From Peribacillus sp044761665 (GTDB lineage Bacteria; Bacillota; Bacilli; Bacillales; DSM-1321), in contig NZ_JBIWCW010000002.1 of NCBI RefSeq assembly GCF_044761665.1, positions 310,001 to 374,000 of the forward strand: 64,000 bases of DNA, in the 5' to 3' direction. Position 1 is the stretch's first letter; each line of letters begins with the position of its first letter. Below, piece by piece: positions 1 through 8,341 of the stretch. The notes under the pieces were generated by a model, which saw only the letters and a list, made by a program, of their open reading frames with translations, ran no database searches and was not told where the DNA came from. A program made the translations under genes and the position numbers.

Positions 1-604
1 TGATGATGTCATCTCGATTCATCTATCGAGTGGGATAAGCGGAACGTACCAAGGAGCAATATCTGCCGGTGAGATGGTGGAGGGGATACGGGTCCATGCC
101 TTTGATTCCGAGATTAGCTGCAGGGTCCAAGGGTTTTATGTACTTGAAGCCGCGCAGATGGCGCTTGAAGGTAAATCGGCAGAGGAAATCCTGGCGAGAC
201 TTCAGGAAATGAAGCAGTCCATTCGGGCTTACTTCATGGCAGACGACTTATCTCATCTGCAACGTGGCGGACGCCTAAGCAGTGCTCAAGCTTTGATCGG
301 CAGCCTGCTTCAAGTTAAGCCTGTTCTTCACTTCGTTGACAAGGTCATTGTCCCGTTCGAGAAAATCCGCACGAGAAAAAAAGCGATGAAACGGATTGCG
401 GACTTACTCGGGGAAGACGCGGCAAGCGGTCTCCCATATAGAGCGGTCATCATTCATGCCAAGCGTGAAAAGGAAGCGAAGGAATGGCAAGCGGAACTGG
501 AAACAAGATTCCCGAATGTTGAGTTTGACCTTAGCTACTTTGGTCCGGTAATCGGCACGCACTTAGGTGAAGGCTCGATGGGTATGGGCTGGTATAAAAT
601 ATAA
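1..604 (+). CDS. degV: DegV family fatty-acid-binding protein (3' part only)
   Basis: The reading frame is already open at base 2, so the N-terminal part lies outside the window. The visible ~200 residues open with the DegV-type motif SSGISGTYQGA, which shapes the fatty-acid pocket, and continue with the second DegV lobe (DDLSHLQRGGRLS, then a C-terminal GTHLGEGSMG). DegV/FakB proteins bind a fatty acid and present it to a fatty-acid kinase. In B. subtilis degV lies between degSU and comFA, and the same order holds here. A hairpin with a T tract follows the stop codon. Confidence 0.9.
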   Translation, partial: DDVISIHLSSGISGTYQGAISAGEMVEGIRVHAFDSEISCRVQGFYVLEAAQMALEGKSAEEILARLQEMKQSIRAYFMADDLSHLQRGGRLSSAQALIGSLLQVKPVLHFVDKVIVPFEKIRTRKKAMKRIADLLGEDAASGLPYRAVIIHAKREKEAKEWQAELETRFPNVEFDLSYFGPVIGTHLGEGSMGMGWYKI

Positions 605-610
605 GTGAAG

Positions 611-640
611 AACGTCTTTCCATAGGGAGAGGCGTTTTTT
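611..640 (+). terminator. Intrinsic terminator after degV
   Basis: Imperfect stem AACGTCT...AGGCGTT followed by six T residues, just after the degV stop codon. It separates degV from the comF genes. Confidence 0.6.
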
Positions 641-719
641 GTCGGATAAAAAAAGGAATTACCATAGAAAAAGCGAATTTTAATCAGGAGTTTATCATTT
701 TAAGAAAGAAGGTCGAAAT

Positions 720-2108
720 GTGAATACTCCCCCCTATTCAAAAGAACTTCAGAACCACCTCGCAGGACGGCTGCTGTTGGCAGCGGAAATCCCCTTTCCT
801 CCAGAATTACTTACTGAACAAATCACGAAAGGCCATATCTCGGAAATACGTGGAGTACACCGCGAAAATGGGCGCTTCGCATGCATAAGGTGTGGAAACA
901 AGGATTCCACCTTGTTTTATACGTTTCCTTGCAAAATATGCAATCAAGATTGTACCTATTGCCGGTCCTGCATCATGATGGGGCGTGTCAGTGAATGTAC
1001 CAAATTATACAGCTGGACCGGCCCTCCCCTCAGTTTCTCCATTCCCGATAAAGTCAAGGAATGGGAGGGGACACTTTCAGCTGGTCAGCAAACGGCCTCG
1101 GACTGTGTCGTTCAAGCGATTAAAGAGAAGGGGGAATTCCTCGTATGGGCTGTGTGCGGCGCCGGGAAGACGGAGGTTCTGTTTGCAGGCATTGAAGCGG
1201 GCTTACTTGCTGGTAAGCGCATCTGCATCGCAACGCCCCGTACCGATGTCGTTCTTGAACTAGCACCTCGGTTAAAAAGAGCTTTCCCTGGAATAGAAGT
1301 ATCCGCCCTCTATGGGGGGAGTGAAAACCGTCATAAAGCATCACCCCTTACCGTATCCACGACCCATCAGCTTTTTCGCTTCTCTGAAGCCTTCGATGTC
1401 ATCATCATTGATGAAGTCGATGCCTTTCCCTACTCTATGGATCAATCGCTGCATTATGCAGTCCTTAAATCAAAAAAACCTACTGCTACAACCATATACC
1501 TAACGGCGACTCCCTCCAAAAAAATGAAAAGATCTTACCTAACAGGGAAACTTCAAGCGGTGACGATTCCGGCACGGTATCACCGGCAACCTATTCCTGT
1601 CCCTGAAATGAAATGGAGTGGCAATTGGCAAAAGCAGTTTCTCCAAAAAAGGATTCCCCCGATGATCAAGAAGTGGGTAAGTGAACGCCTAGAGAAAAAG
1701 ATCCCACTTTTATTGTTTTTCCCGAGCATCCAAGTGATGGAGCAGGTGCTTCCTCTGTTTCAAGAGTTGAATCCAAAATTAGAAGCTGTTCACTCCCAGC
1801 ATCCAAATCGAAAAGAAAGGGTGCAGGCATTACGGAATGGTGAGGTACCAGGATTACTGACGACGACCATATTAGAACGAGGCGTCACGATCGAACGGCT
1901 CGAAGTTGCGGTGATTGGTGCTGAACACGAGGTCTTTTCGGAAAGTGCCCTCGTCCAGATTGCCGGACGCGTCGGTAGAAGCTTTGCATACCCGAGGGGA
2001 ACGGTCACGTTTTTCCATTATGGAAAAAGCAGGGCGATGCTAGAGAGCGTTCGTCATATTTTCATGATGAATCAAGAAGCCAGGAAAAGGGGGCTGCTTG
2101 ATGCGTAG
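720..2108 (+). CDS. comFA: Late competence DNA-uptake helicase ComFA
   Basis: 462 aa, close to the usual ComFA length. It starts at GTG 720 behind AGAAGG; the overlapping ATG at 718 meets a stop at once. Residues 55-84 carry a cysteine cluster (CIRC, CKIC, CTYC, CRSC) typical of the ComFA zinc finger. Then follow Walker A AVCGAGKTE (144-152), the DEAD-like box DEVD (231-234) and a C-terminal helicase lobe ending in QIAGRVGRS. ComFA is the membrane-associated ATPase that powers single-strand DNA import in competence. The 3' end overlaps comFC. Confidence 0.95.
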   Translation: MNTPPYSKELQNHLAGRLLLAAEIPFPPELLTEQITKGHISEIRGVHRENGRFACIRCGNKDSTLFYTFPCKICNQDCTYCRSCIMMGRVSECTKLYSWTGPPLSFSIPDKVKEWEGTLSAGQQTASDCVVQAIKEKGEFLVWAVCGAGKTEVLFAGIEAGLLAGKRICIATPRTDVVLELAPRLKRAFPGIEVSALYGGSENRHKASPLTVSTTHQLFRFSEAFDVIIIDEVDAFPYSMDQSLHYAVLKSKKPTATTIYLTATPSKKMKRSYLTGKLQAVTIPARYHRQPIPVPEMKWSGNWQKQFLQKRIPPMIKKWVSERLEKKIPLLLFFPSIQVMEQVLPLFQELNPKLEAVHSQHPNRKERVQALRNGEVPGLLTTTILERGVTIERLEVAVIGAEHEVFSESALVQIAGRVGRSFAYPRGTVTFFHYGKSRAMLESVRHIFMMNQEARKRGLLDA

Positions 2109-2793
2109 ATGTTTATTTTGCGACGAAAAGATGAATGAAATCCTGACTTGGAGAAGTTTACTGCTGAAGGTTGAAGCGAAAATGATATGTGAAAACTGTG
2201 AATCAAGACTAGAAAAGATAGGTGGTGAGACCTGTCAGGTATGCTCAAGAGAGCTGGAAGAGGAGTTCCGGAAGGGAGATCGATGTTTGGATTGTGTAAG
2301 GTGGGAAAAAGATGAGAAGTGGAAGGGTTCTATAACGAAGAACGTATCGATCTTTCATTATAATGAATACTTGAAAGACATCATTGCGAAATATAAGTAT
2401 CGTGGAGATTATGCACTGGCCGAAGCCTTCGTCCCCTTCTTACGAGAGAAAATGAAGGAGATGGACTTTGAAATCATAACGGTCATCCCGCTTAGTGAAG
2501 AGCGTTTAAAGGAGCGGGGATTCAATCAGGCTCAAGCTTTTACGGATCTATTAGGTCTTGAAGCGATGCATTTGTTAACGCGGGTTCATACCGAAAAACA
2601 ATCGAAAAAGTCACGAAAAGAGAGGATATCATTGCCGCAGGTTTTTCAAGTGACCGGAACGGACGTGATACAGAACAAATCGATTTTGATTTTGGATGAC
2701 ATTTACACGACTGGCTCAACGCTCAGGCAGGCTGCTAAAATCTTGAAAATCGCTGGTGCAAGAGAAGTATCATCCATCACGCTAGCTAGGTAA
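2101..2793 (+). CDS. comFC: Competence protein ComFC, zinc-ribbon/phosphoribosyltransferase-like
   Basis: About 230 aa. ATG 2101 is preferred over the in-frame TTG at 2098 because AGGAAAAGGGGG sits 7 nt upstream of it. The N-terminus has CxxC pairs (CLFC, CENC, CQVC, CLDC) forming a zinc ribbon. The C-terminal half is PRTase-like with the PRPP-loop motif ILDDIYTTGSTL. ComFC is needed for transformation and interacts with ComFA. The gene overlaps comFA by 8 bases; the small comFB gene that lies between them in B. subtilis is absent. Confidence 0.93.
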   Translation: MRRCLFCDEKMNEILTWRSLLLKVEAKMICENCESRLEKIGGETCQVCSRELEEEFRKGDRCLDCVRWEKDEKWKGSITKNVSIFHYNEYLKDIIAKYKYRGDYALAEAFVPFLREKMKEMDFEIITVIPLSEERLKERGFNQAQAFTDLLGLEAMHLLTRVHTEKQSKKSRKERISLPQVFQVTGTDVIQNKSILILDDIYTTGSTLRQAAKILKIAGAREVSSITLAR

Positions 2794-2817
2794 AAGTAAG
2801 TATTTTTAAAAACCTTC

Positions 2818-2844
2818 TAAAGTATCGCTCTTAATACTCGATAT
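2818..2844 (+). promoter_or_regulatory. Sigma-D promoter upstream of yvyF
   Basis: TAAA at 2818-2821, a 15-nt spacer, then CTCGATAT at 2837-2844. The sigma-D consensus is TAAA-N15-GCCGATAT; two positions of the -10 differ. It sits 36 nt before yvyF. Confidence 0.65.
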
Positions 2845-2880
2845 ATAAAGTACAAGAATATAGTCGAGGGGGACACCCAA

Positions 2881-3291
2881 ATGGATTTATACAACTGTCC
2901 AAACTGCAATTCGTTATTCGTTAAAACAAAATTCCGTGATGTTTGTGATGCTTGCTATAAAGAAGAAGAAGAGCAATTCGATATGGTGTATGAATACATC
3001 CGTAAGAAAAGTAACCGAACGGCGTCCATGGTACAGGTAGTTGAAGCGACAGGTGTTGAGGAAGAATTAATCATTAAATTCGTGAAAACGGGGAAACTGA
3101 GAATTGCCCAATTTCCGAACCTGGGCGTTCCCTGTGAAAAATGCGGGACAATCATCCGAAGTGGAAGACTATGTGGCACTTGTAGCGACTCCATTCGTTC
3201 CGGGTTGGAGACGTATGAAAATGAAGAAAAGCGCCGTCTCGAAATTCAAGGACGTGATAAAAAAAGTACATACTTTATGAAAGATCAATAA
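2881..3291 (+). CDS. yvyF: Flagellar operon protein YvyF (zinc-binding)
   Basis: 136 aa, first gene of the late flagellar operon. CPNC (res. 6-9) and CDAC near residue 21 form an N-terminal metal knuckle; a second set (CEKC, CGTC) lies near residues 85-103. The middle resembles a small helical DNA-binding fold (RTASMVQVVEATGVEEELI). The family (YvyF, also described as a flagellar operon protein) always sits before flgM in Bacillus and probably has a regulatory role, but its mechanism is not established. A GGGG-type ribosome site (gaggggga) precedes the ATG. Confidence 0.88.
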   Translation: MDLYNCPNCNSLFVKTKFRDVCDACYKEEEEQFDMVYEYIRKKSNRTASMVQVVEATGVEEELIIKFVKTGKLRIAQFPNLGVPCEKCGTIIRSGRLCGTCSDSIRSGLETYENEEKRRLEIQGRDKKSTYFMKDQ

Positions 3292-3390
3292 AGTGTAAAT
3301 CTTAGCTTCTCTGCTGATACTTTGTTAGAATATTCTGTATTGAGAACAGAATTCGACATTCGATGTCGAAGGAAAAATTCCCAGAAATCT

Positions 3391-3417
3391 TAAAATAAAT
3401 CTATTCCTTGTCGATAA
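3391..3417 (+). promoter_or_regulatory. Sigma-D promoter upstream of flgM
   Basis: TAAA (3391-3394), exactly 15 nt, then GTCGATAA (3410-3417). It agrees with the autoregulated flgM promoter known in B. subtilis. Confidence 0.65.
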
Positions 3418-3536
3418 TACTAGTATAGAGAATAAACGCAGTCATGAGCAGATCATCGTCTGTTAAAGGAATCATAAATATGTGGATGTTGATAAGAATA
3501 GATAAACGAAATCGACCGAAGGAGAGGATCTGGAAT

Positions 3537-3800
3537 ATGAAAATCAATAACGTCGGTGTAACGGGTGTGAACCCATATAATACTTCAATCAATAAAGTAG
3601 GGACTGTCAAAGAATCCAAGGTCAACCCTTCAGATAAAGTGGAAATATCTTCGGCAGCAAAGGAGATGCAACAACTATCTCCAATACCAGCTGCAAGACA
3701 GGCGAAGGTGGATGAACTGAAGATCCAAGTGGAAAATGGAACATATAAAATGAATGCACAGGAAACAGCCAAGGGACTTATCGATTTTTACCGAAAATAA
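3537..3800 (+). CDS. flgM: Anti-sigma-D factor FlgM
   Basis: 87 aa from ATG 3537, which follows ggagagg by 9 nt; the frame is open further upstream but without a ribosome site or homology. The N-terminus (MKINNVGVTGVNPYN) is disordered and the C-terminal half (DKVEISSAAKEMQQL, then helices) is the sigma-binding part. FlgM holds sigma-D inactive until the hook-basal body is complete. It has its own sigma-D promoter, giving a feedback loop, and is followed by two inverted repeats. Confidence 0.93.
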   Translation: MKINNVGVTGVNPYNTSINKVGTVKESKVNPSDKVEISSAAKEMQQLSPIPAARQAKVDELKIQVENGTYKMNAQETAKGLIDFYRK

Positions 3801-3803
3801 CCC

Positions 3804-3850
3804 TTAATCAAACGTTTGATTAAAATGGACGGAACCGTATTCCGTCCATC
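3804..3850 (+). repeat. Perfect 20-bp palindrome plus hairpin between flgM and flgN
   Basis: TTAATCAAACGTTTGATTAA (3804-3823) is a perfect palindrome. It is followed at once by a 10-bp stem ATGGACGGAA / TTCCGTCCAT (3825-3850) with a 6-nt loop. No T tract follows, so read-through into flgN is expected; it may be a processing or attenuation site. Confidence 0.6.
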
Positions 3851-3876
3851 ATCTATGAGCAGAGGAGGCAGCGAAC

Positions 3877-4365
3877 ATGTCTGCACGACAGATTATCGAC
3901 TCGCTTGAAAAATTGGTTACCCTTCATAAAAGCTTCAATCAGTTAGCGCAAAGTAAAACAAACATCTTGAAAGCCGGCGACACGGAGGCTATCTCCGTCC
4001 TGCTGATTGATGAACAAAAGCATATTAAAGCAATCAGTCAAACGGATCAAGAAAGAGAAGCCGCCGTCGAGAGATTTCTCACAGCCAATGGTGCCGAAAA
4101 TCAGGACGCTTCCATTTCCACTGTAATGGAATTTACTGATCCGATTGAAACGGATGCCCTTGAAGATCTTAAAACGGAATTGATACAAGAGGTGACCAAG
4201 CTGAAAGAGCAAAACAGCTTAAACCAGCAATTAATCTACCAATCTCTTCAATTCATAAATGTCTCCCTAAATATGCTACGGCCACAAAACCAGAATATGA
4301 ACTATGGCAAGACGGCCAAGAAGGCTGCGAAAAGCGGCTTAGGCATGTTTGATTCGAAAGCGTAA
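3877..4365 (+). CDS. flgN: Flagellar chaperone FlgN
   Basis: 162 aa, mostly helical, starting MSARQIIDSLEKL behind agaggaggcag. FlgN-family proteins bind the hook-filament junction proteins FlgK and FlgL in the cytoplasm and prevent their aggregation before export. Position directly before flgK and length match B. subtilis YvyG/FlgN. The C-terminal tail is basic and lysine-rich. Confidence 0.88.
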   Translation: MSARQIIDSLEKLVTLHKSFNQLAQSKTNILKAGDTEAISVLLIDEQKHIKAISQTDQEREAAVERFLTANGAENQDASISTVMEFTDPIETDALEDLKTELIQEVTKLKEQNSLNQQLIYQSLQFINVSLNMLRPQNQNMNYGKTAKKAAKSGLGMFDSKA

Positions 4366-4407
4366 GCAACAAAACAGGAAACAGTAAATAGATGGAGGTT
4401 TGATCAT

Positions 4408-5988
4408 ATGATTTCAAGCTTTATGGGGCTCGAAACAGCAAAGCGTGGAATGACTACCTCGCAAGGCGCCTTATATACGACGGGAAATAACGTTTCCAAT
4501 GCCAACACGGTAGGCTATTCAAGGCAACGGGTCAACCTGGAGCAAACATCCGGTTTTCCTACCGTCGGGATGAACAGCCCGCGTGTAGCCGGTCAAATCG
4601 GGACGGGTGTCGAGGCAGAAACCGTGCAACGCATCCGCGACAGCTTTTTGGATGCGCAATACAGGACACAAAGTAATAAAATCGGCTATTACGGTGCCAT
4701 GAGCGAATCGCTATCGAAAATGGAAGGCATCATGAACGAGCCAACCGAAAGTGGCCTGGCCGCAACGATGGAGAAGTTCTGGAATTCGATCCAAGGGTTA
4801 ACGGCCAATACTGAAAACTCCGGTGCCCGTGAAGTCGTTGCTTCCACAGGCGTTATGGTTGCTGATACATTGAACTACTACTATAACTCGTTAACAAGCG
4901 TGAAAACGGACATCGGCAATCAAATTAATGTCAAAGCGAACGAAATCAACACGATCATCAGTAGCATCGATCAGCTGAATCAGCAAATCAGTAAAGTGGA
5001 ACCACACGGTTTGGTTCCGAACGAACTTTATGATAAACGGGATGTACTCGTGGATAACCTATCGCAGCTTGTCAGCATCAACGTGAAAAACGTGATTCCA
5101 AGCGATTATGGAAAAGCAAGTGACGTTGCAACAGGGTTATACAACATCGAGCTAATGAAAGAAGATGGTTCCTCTTATGTACCCCCTGTCAATCTAGTCA
5201 GCGTAAACAAAACGGGGATGCTCGGGACGGCCAAAGTGGAAGTTAACTATGACAAAGAGAGTGGTATGGTTAGCGACGTGACTTTTGGTTCGAAAAAGTT
5301 GACGGAGTTTAAATTTTCAGGAGAACTAGCTGGATTAATTGAGAATTTTGGATATAAAAAGAGTGATGGGACAACGGCGGGCAAGTATCCTGACATGCTG
5401 CAAAAGCTCGATAACATGACGAAGGCTTATGTGAATGAATTTAATGCGATTCATAAAAGTGGATATGCATTAGGTGCCAATGTTAAATCAGAACACAACT
5501 TTTTCGAAATCAGTGCTAATGGGAGTGCTGCCCAAAGTATTACGGTTAATGACAAGATTTTAAAAGATTCTTCATTAATTGCTGCAGCTGGGAAAACGAG
5601 TGGGGCATCTGGGGATAATGAAAATGCTAAGCTATTGGCTGATTTAAAAAAGAAGGCATTTAGTGACTATGAAACATTCAAAACTCCCGCTGGAATAGAA
5701 GAATTGAAGAAAATGAATCTAACAGGCAGCTTTGATACAAATTATTCCGGAATTATCGGAAACTTGGGTGTTGATTCACAAAGTGCGCAAAAGAACCTTT
5801 CTAACTCGACTGTGCTTGCGGCATCCGTTGACCAAAATAGGGCATCTGTCAGTTCTGTATCCTTGGATGAAGAAATGACAGACATGATCAAATTCCAGCA
5901 GGCTTACAATGCATCGGCTAGAATGGTGACGATGGTCGACGAAATGCTTGATAAAATCATTAACGGAATGGGAACTGTAGGCCGATAA
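4408..5988 (+). CDS. flgK: Flagellar hook-filament junction protein FlgK (HAP1)
   Basis: 526 aa. The N-terminal flagellar rod motif is clear (GLETAKRGMTTSQGALYTTG, then NNVSNANTVGYSRQR), as is the C-terminal D0 helix (LDEEMTDMIKFQQAYNASAR). FlgK is exported and forms the first adapter zone between hook and filament. It is translated directly after its chaperone gene, with GGAGG upstream of the ATG. Nothing is broken or missing. Confidence 0.97.
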   Translation: MISSFMGLETAKRGMTTSQGALYTTGNNVSNANTVGYSRQRVNLEQTSGFPTVGMNSPRVAGQIGTGVEAETVQRIRDSFLDAQYRTQSNKIGYYGAMSESLSKMEGIMNEPTESGLAATMEKFWNSIQGLTANTENSGAREVVASTGVMVADTLNYYYNSLTSVKTDIGNQINVKANEINTIISSIDQLNQQISKVEPHGLVPNELYDKRDVLVDNLSQLVSINVKNVIPSDYGKASDVATGLYNIELMKEDGSSYVPPVNLVSVNKTGMLGTAKVEVNYDKESGMVSDVTFGSKKLTEFKFSGELAGLIENFGYKKSDGTTAGKYPDMLQKLDNMTKAYVNEFNAIHKSGYALGANVKSEHNFFEISANGSAAQSITVNDKILKDSSLIAAAGKTSGASGDNENAKLLADLKKKAFSDYETFKTPAGIEELKKMNLTGSFDTNYSGIIGNLGVDSQSAQKNLSNSTVLAASVDQNRASVSSVSLDEEMTDMIKFQQAYNASARMVTMVDEMLDKIINGMGTVGR

Positions 5989-6003
5989 TAGGAGTGAAAA
6001 TAG

Positions 6004-6885
6004 ATGCGCGTAACGCAATCGATGCTAACCAATAATATGTTGACCAACCTAAGCAGCAGCTATGAAAAGTTGGGAAAACTTCAGGAACAAGTCTCATCGC
6101 AAAAGAAGTTCTCGAAGCCTTCGGATGATCCCGTCGCAGCGATGATGGGAATGGGGTACCGGACTAATCTTAACCAAATCCAGCAGTATAAGAGTAACAT
6201 CTCGGAAGCGGAAAACTGGATTAATAGTACGGATGATGCGATTACAGAAGCCGTTTCTGCACTACAAAGGATCCGGGAGATAACCGTGCAAGGCAGTAAT
6301 GGGACCTATGAGGGTGGACAGCTAAAGAATATTTCGGAAGAAATCAAGCAGTTAAAAGAACATCTTGTGAGTATCGGTGATACACAGATTGGCGGGAAGT
6401 ATATTTTTAATGGGAAGAATACGAATGTGAAACCTTCTGATAGTTTAGAAGAAGCTACCGGAAAAATCACATACGGAACGGACCCTATCAACCTTGAAGT
6501 GTTTTCAGGGGTATCCATTCAGGTCAATACGGATGGATCTAAGATGTTTGGCGATGCGCTCGCAAAAGATGGTAGCATTCAAAAAACGATTGATGCACTA
6601 GAAAATAATGGTGATGTGGGTGCGATGTTGGCAGAGCTTGATAAAACGATTGACAGCTTCTTGGCAACGCAGGCTCAAGTGGGTGCGAGACAGAATCGAA
6701 TCGAGTTGATGACAGACCGTCTAGGCCAACAAGAATTGTTTGCGACAGAAATCCTTTCGAAAAATGAGGATGTCGATATTGAAAAAGCGATCATGAATTT
6801 AACGACCCAAGAAAGTGTCCATAGTGCTTCATTGAGTATCGGTGCAAAAATCATGCAACCGAGTTTACTAGATTTTCTTCGCTAA
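6004..6885 (+). CDS. flgL: Flagellar hook-filament junction protein FlgL (HAP3)
   Basis: 293 aa, start MRVTQSMLTNNMLTNL, a flagellin-like D0/D1 N-terminus (QKKFSKPSDDPVAAM) and a C-terminal D0 helix ending in MQPSLLDFLR. FlgL forms the second junction ring onto which flagellin polymerises. It begins 15 nt after flgK with AGGAG as ribosome site. A small hairpin with a T tract follows. Confidence 0.96.
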   Translation: MRVTQSMLTNNMLTNLSSSYEKLGKLQEQVSSQKKFSKPSDDPVAAMMGMGYRTNLNQIQQYKSNISEAENWINSTDDAITEAVSALQRIREITVQGSNGTYEGGQLKNISEEIKQLKEHLVSIGDTQIGGKYIFNGKNTNVKPSDSLEEATGKITYGTDPINLEVFSGVSIQVNTDGSKMFGDALAKDGSIQKTIDALENNGDVGAMLAELDKTIDSFLATQAQVGARQNRIELMTDRLGQQELFATEILSKNEDVDIEKAIMNLTTQESVHSASLSIGAKIMQPSLLDFLR

Positions 6886-6911
6886 GCTATTCGTAACCGG
6901 ATAGCTTTTTT
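6884..6911 (+). terminator. Weak hairpin/T-tract after flgL
   Basis: AAGCTAT (overlapping the stop codon) pairs with ATAGCTT and runs into T6. It probably acts as a partial attenuator, since the operon continues 20 nt later. Confidence 0.5.
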
Positions 6912-6934
6912 CTATAACGAGAGGAGTGATGAAG

Positions 6935-7513
6935 ATGCAAATGCCGCAAATCCGTATGCAGTCTACATCGATGCAAATTGGATTGAATATCGAACAACCG
7001 GTACAGCAACTGGAACAGAAGCCAGCGGACTTATCCATCGAACAACCGAAGGCGATTTTAGAAATTCAGACCACCCCTGGGAAACTGACCATCGATCAAT
7101 CGAAAGCCAGGGAAGACATGGATTTGAAAAGCTTATCCAAACGGGTGGAGGAATTTGCTCAGCAGGGTTACCAAGATTGGCTGGCTGGTATGGCAAGAAG
7201 ATCACAGCAGGGGACGGAATTAAGGCATATTGAAAACGGGGGTAATGCACTTGCTTCTCAAGCGAAACAAAACGGACAAGGGCCAGAGAAGCAATTCAAT
7301 CTCGGGTGGATTCCCTCCCATTTCAGTGTGAAGCTAGACTATCAACCGGCTCTAGTTGACATTGAAGTAACTCCACAAAAACCAAATATGGATGTGCAAA
7401 TTAATCGACCGACTCATGAATATACGCCAGGTAACACAGAAGTGGAAGTTATACAAAAAAATTCTCTGGATATAGATTTCATTAATTTATTTCCAGATGA
7501 GATTGGGGAGTGA
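6935..7513 (+). CDS. yviE: Flagellar-operon protein YviE (DUF6470)
   Basis: 192 aa from ATG 6935, chosen because GAGAGGAG is 8 nt upstream; GTG 6926 and ATG 6929 overlap or crowd that site. The protein is polar and rich in Gln and Pro, with repeated short motifs of the type LxIEQPKA and VDIEVTPQKPN. No signal peptide or membrane segment is seen. The family is found only between flgL and fliW in Bacillus flagellar operons; its function is unknown. Confidence 0.8.
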   Translation: MQMPQIRMQSTSMQIGLNIEQPVQQLEQKPADLSIEQPKAILEIQTTPGKLTIDQSKAREDMDLKSLSKRVEEFAQQGYQDWLAGMARRSQQGTELRHIENGGNALASQAKQNGQGPEKQFNLGWIPSHFSVKLDYQPALVDIEVTPQKPNMDVQINRPTHEYTPGNTEVEVIQKNSLDIDFINLFPDEIGE

Positions 7514-7521
7514 AGGCATAG

Positions 7522-7968
7522 ATGATCAGATCAACAAAATTTCATGGTGAAATAGATATAGCAGAGGAAGATATCTATCGATTTGAAAGCGGTATACCGG
7601 GGTTTCTGGAGGAAAAGCAATTTTGTCTCTTACCATTAGAAGAAACACCATTTTTCGTTCTCCAATCTATGGAAACAAAAGAGGTGGCTTTCATCGTAAC
7701 GAATCCTTTTGATACTTTTCGTGATTATGAAGTAAAGCTGACGGATGAAGTCCTTTCTACCTTACAAATAGAAACAGAAAAAGAAGTGATCACACTTGTC
7801 ATCTTAACCATTCATGATCCTTTCAATCAAACAACTGCTAACCTTCAAGCTCCTATTATTTTAAATAGTCATAAAAAAACTGGAAAGCAGTTCATCATGA
7901 ACGGCAGTAGCTATATGAATAAGCATTTGCTTATTGAACCTCTAGAAGTAGAACAGGGGGAAGACTAA
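7522..7968 (+). CDS. fliW: Flagellar assembly factor FliW
   Basis: 148 aa; typical FliW motifs are the N-terminal EIDIAEEDIYRFESGIPGF and the central FVLQSMETKEVAFIVTNPF. FliW binds either cytoplasmic flagellin or CsrA. When flagellin is exported, free FliW inhibits CsrA allosterically and hag is translated. The stop codon overlaps the csrA start (TAATG), so the two are translationally coupled, as expected for partners. Confidence 0.95.
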   Translation: MIRSTKFHGEIDIAEEDIYRFESGIPGFLEEKQFCLLPLEETPFFVLQSMETKEVAFIVTNPFDTFRDYEVKLTDEVLSTLQIETEKEVITLVILTIHDPFNQTTANLQAPIILNSHKKTGKQFIMNGSSYMNKHLLIEPLEVEQGED

Positions 7969-8201
7969 TGCTTGTATTAACTAGAAAGCCAAATGAATCT
8001 ATTATTATAGGTAATGATATAGAAATTACTGTTCTCGCAATAGAAGGTGAACAGATAAAACTAGGTATTCATGCTCCGAAGAATGTGGATATTCACAGAA
8101 AAGAAGTCTATCTCTCCATACAAGAGGAAAATAATGAGGCATCAAAAATTGAAACCAATATTCTGGAAAATTTAAATGCGTTTTTTAAGAAAAAATCTTA
8201 A
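7968..8201 (+). CDS. csrA: Translational regulator CsrA
   Basis: 77 aa with the canonical start MLVLTRKPNESIIIGNDIEI and the KLGIxAP motif. CsrA dimers bind GGA hairpins near ribosome sites; in Bacillus the main target is hag mRNA. The next gene here is hag, and its leader carries a matching hairpin. The C-terminal ~25 residues form the longer helix typical of Bacillus CsrA. Confidence 0.96.
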   Translation: MLVLTRKPNESIIIGNDIEITVLAIEGEQIKLGIHAPKNVDIHRKEVYLSIQEENNEASKIETNILENLNAFFKKKS

Positions 8202-8208
8202 ATACTAC

Positions 8209-8235
8209 TAAATATGCTTCCGTGCCTGCCGATAT
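8209..8235 (+). promoter_or_regulatory. Consensus sigma-D promoter of hag
   Basis: TAAA (8209-8212), 15 nt, GCCGATAT (8228-8235): a perfect match to the sigma-D consensus, 107 nt before the hag start. Confidence 0.92.
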
Positions 8236-8298
8236 TATATATAGAACGACGGTTAGTGAAATAGGCGGCCGACTTATTCACTACTCATCGTAAAAAAA

Positions 8299-8333
8299 CC
8301 ACATGGATGTGGGAACTTACAAATTCAAGGAGG
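8299..8333 (+). promoter_or_regulatory. CsrA binding region in the hag leader
   Basis: CCACATGGATGTGG (8299-8312) folds into a 5-bp stem with GGA in the loop and contains ACATGGATGT, close to the known CsrA ligand consensus. The second GGA is in the Shine-Dalgarno AAGGAGG (8327-8333). This two-site arrangement is known for B. subtilis hag. Confidence 0.75.
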
Positions 8334-8341
8334 AAACAAAA

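Noticed and set aside
8303..8341. Upstream in-frame ATG that would extend flagellin by 13 residues
   Set aside because: It lies within the CsrA hairpin, lacks a ribosome site, and flagellin starts at MIINHNIAALN after AAGGAGG.
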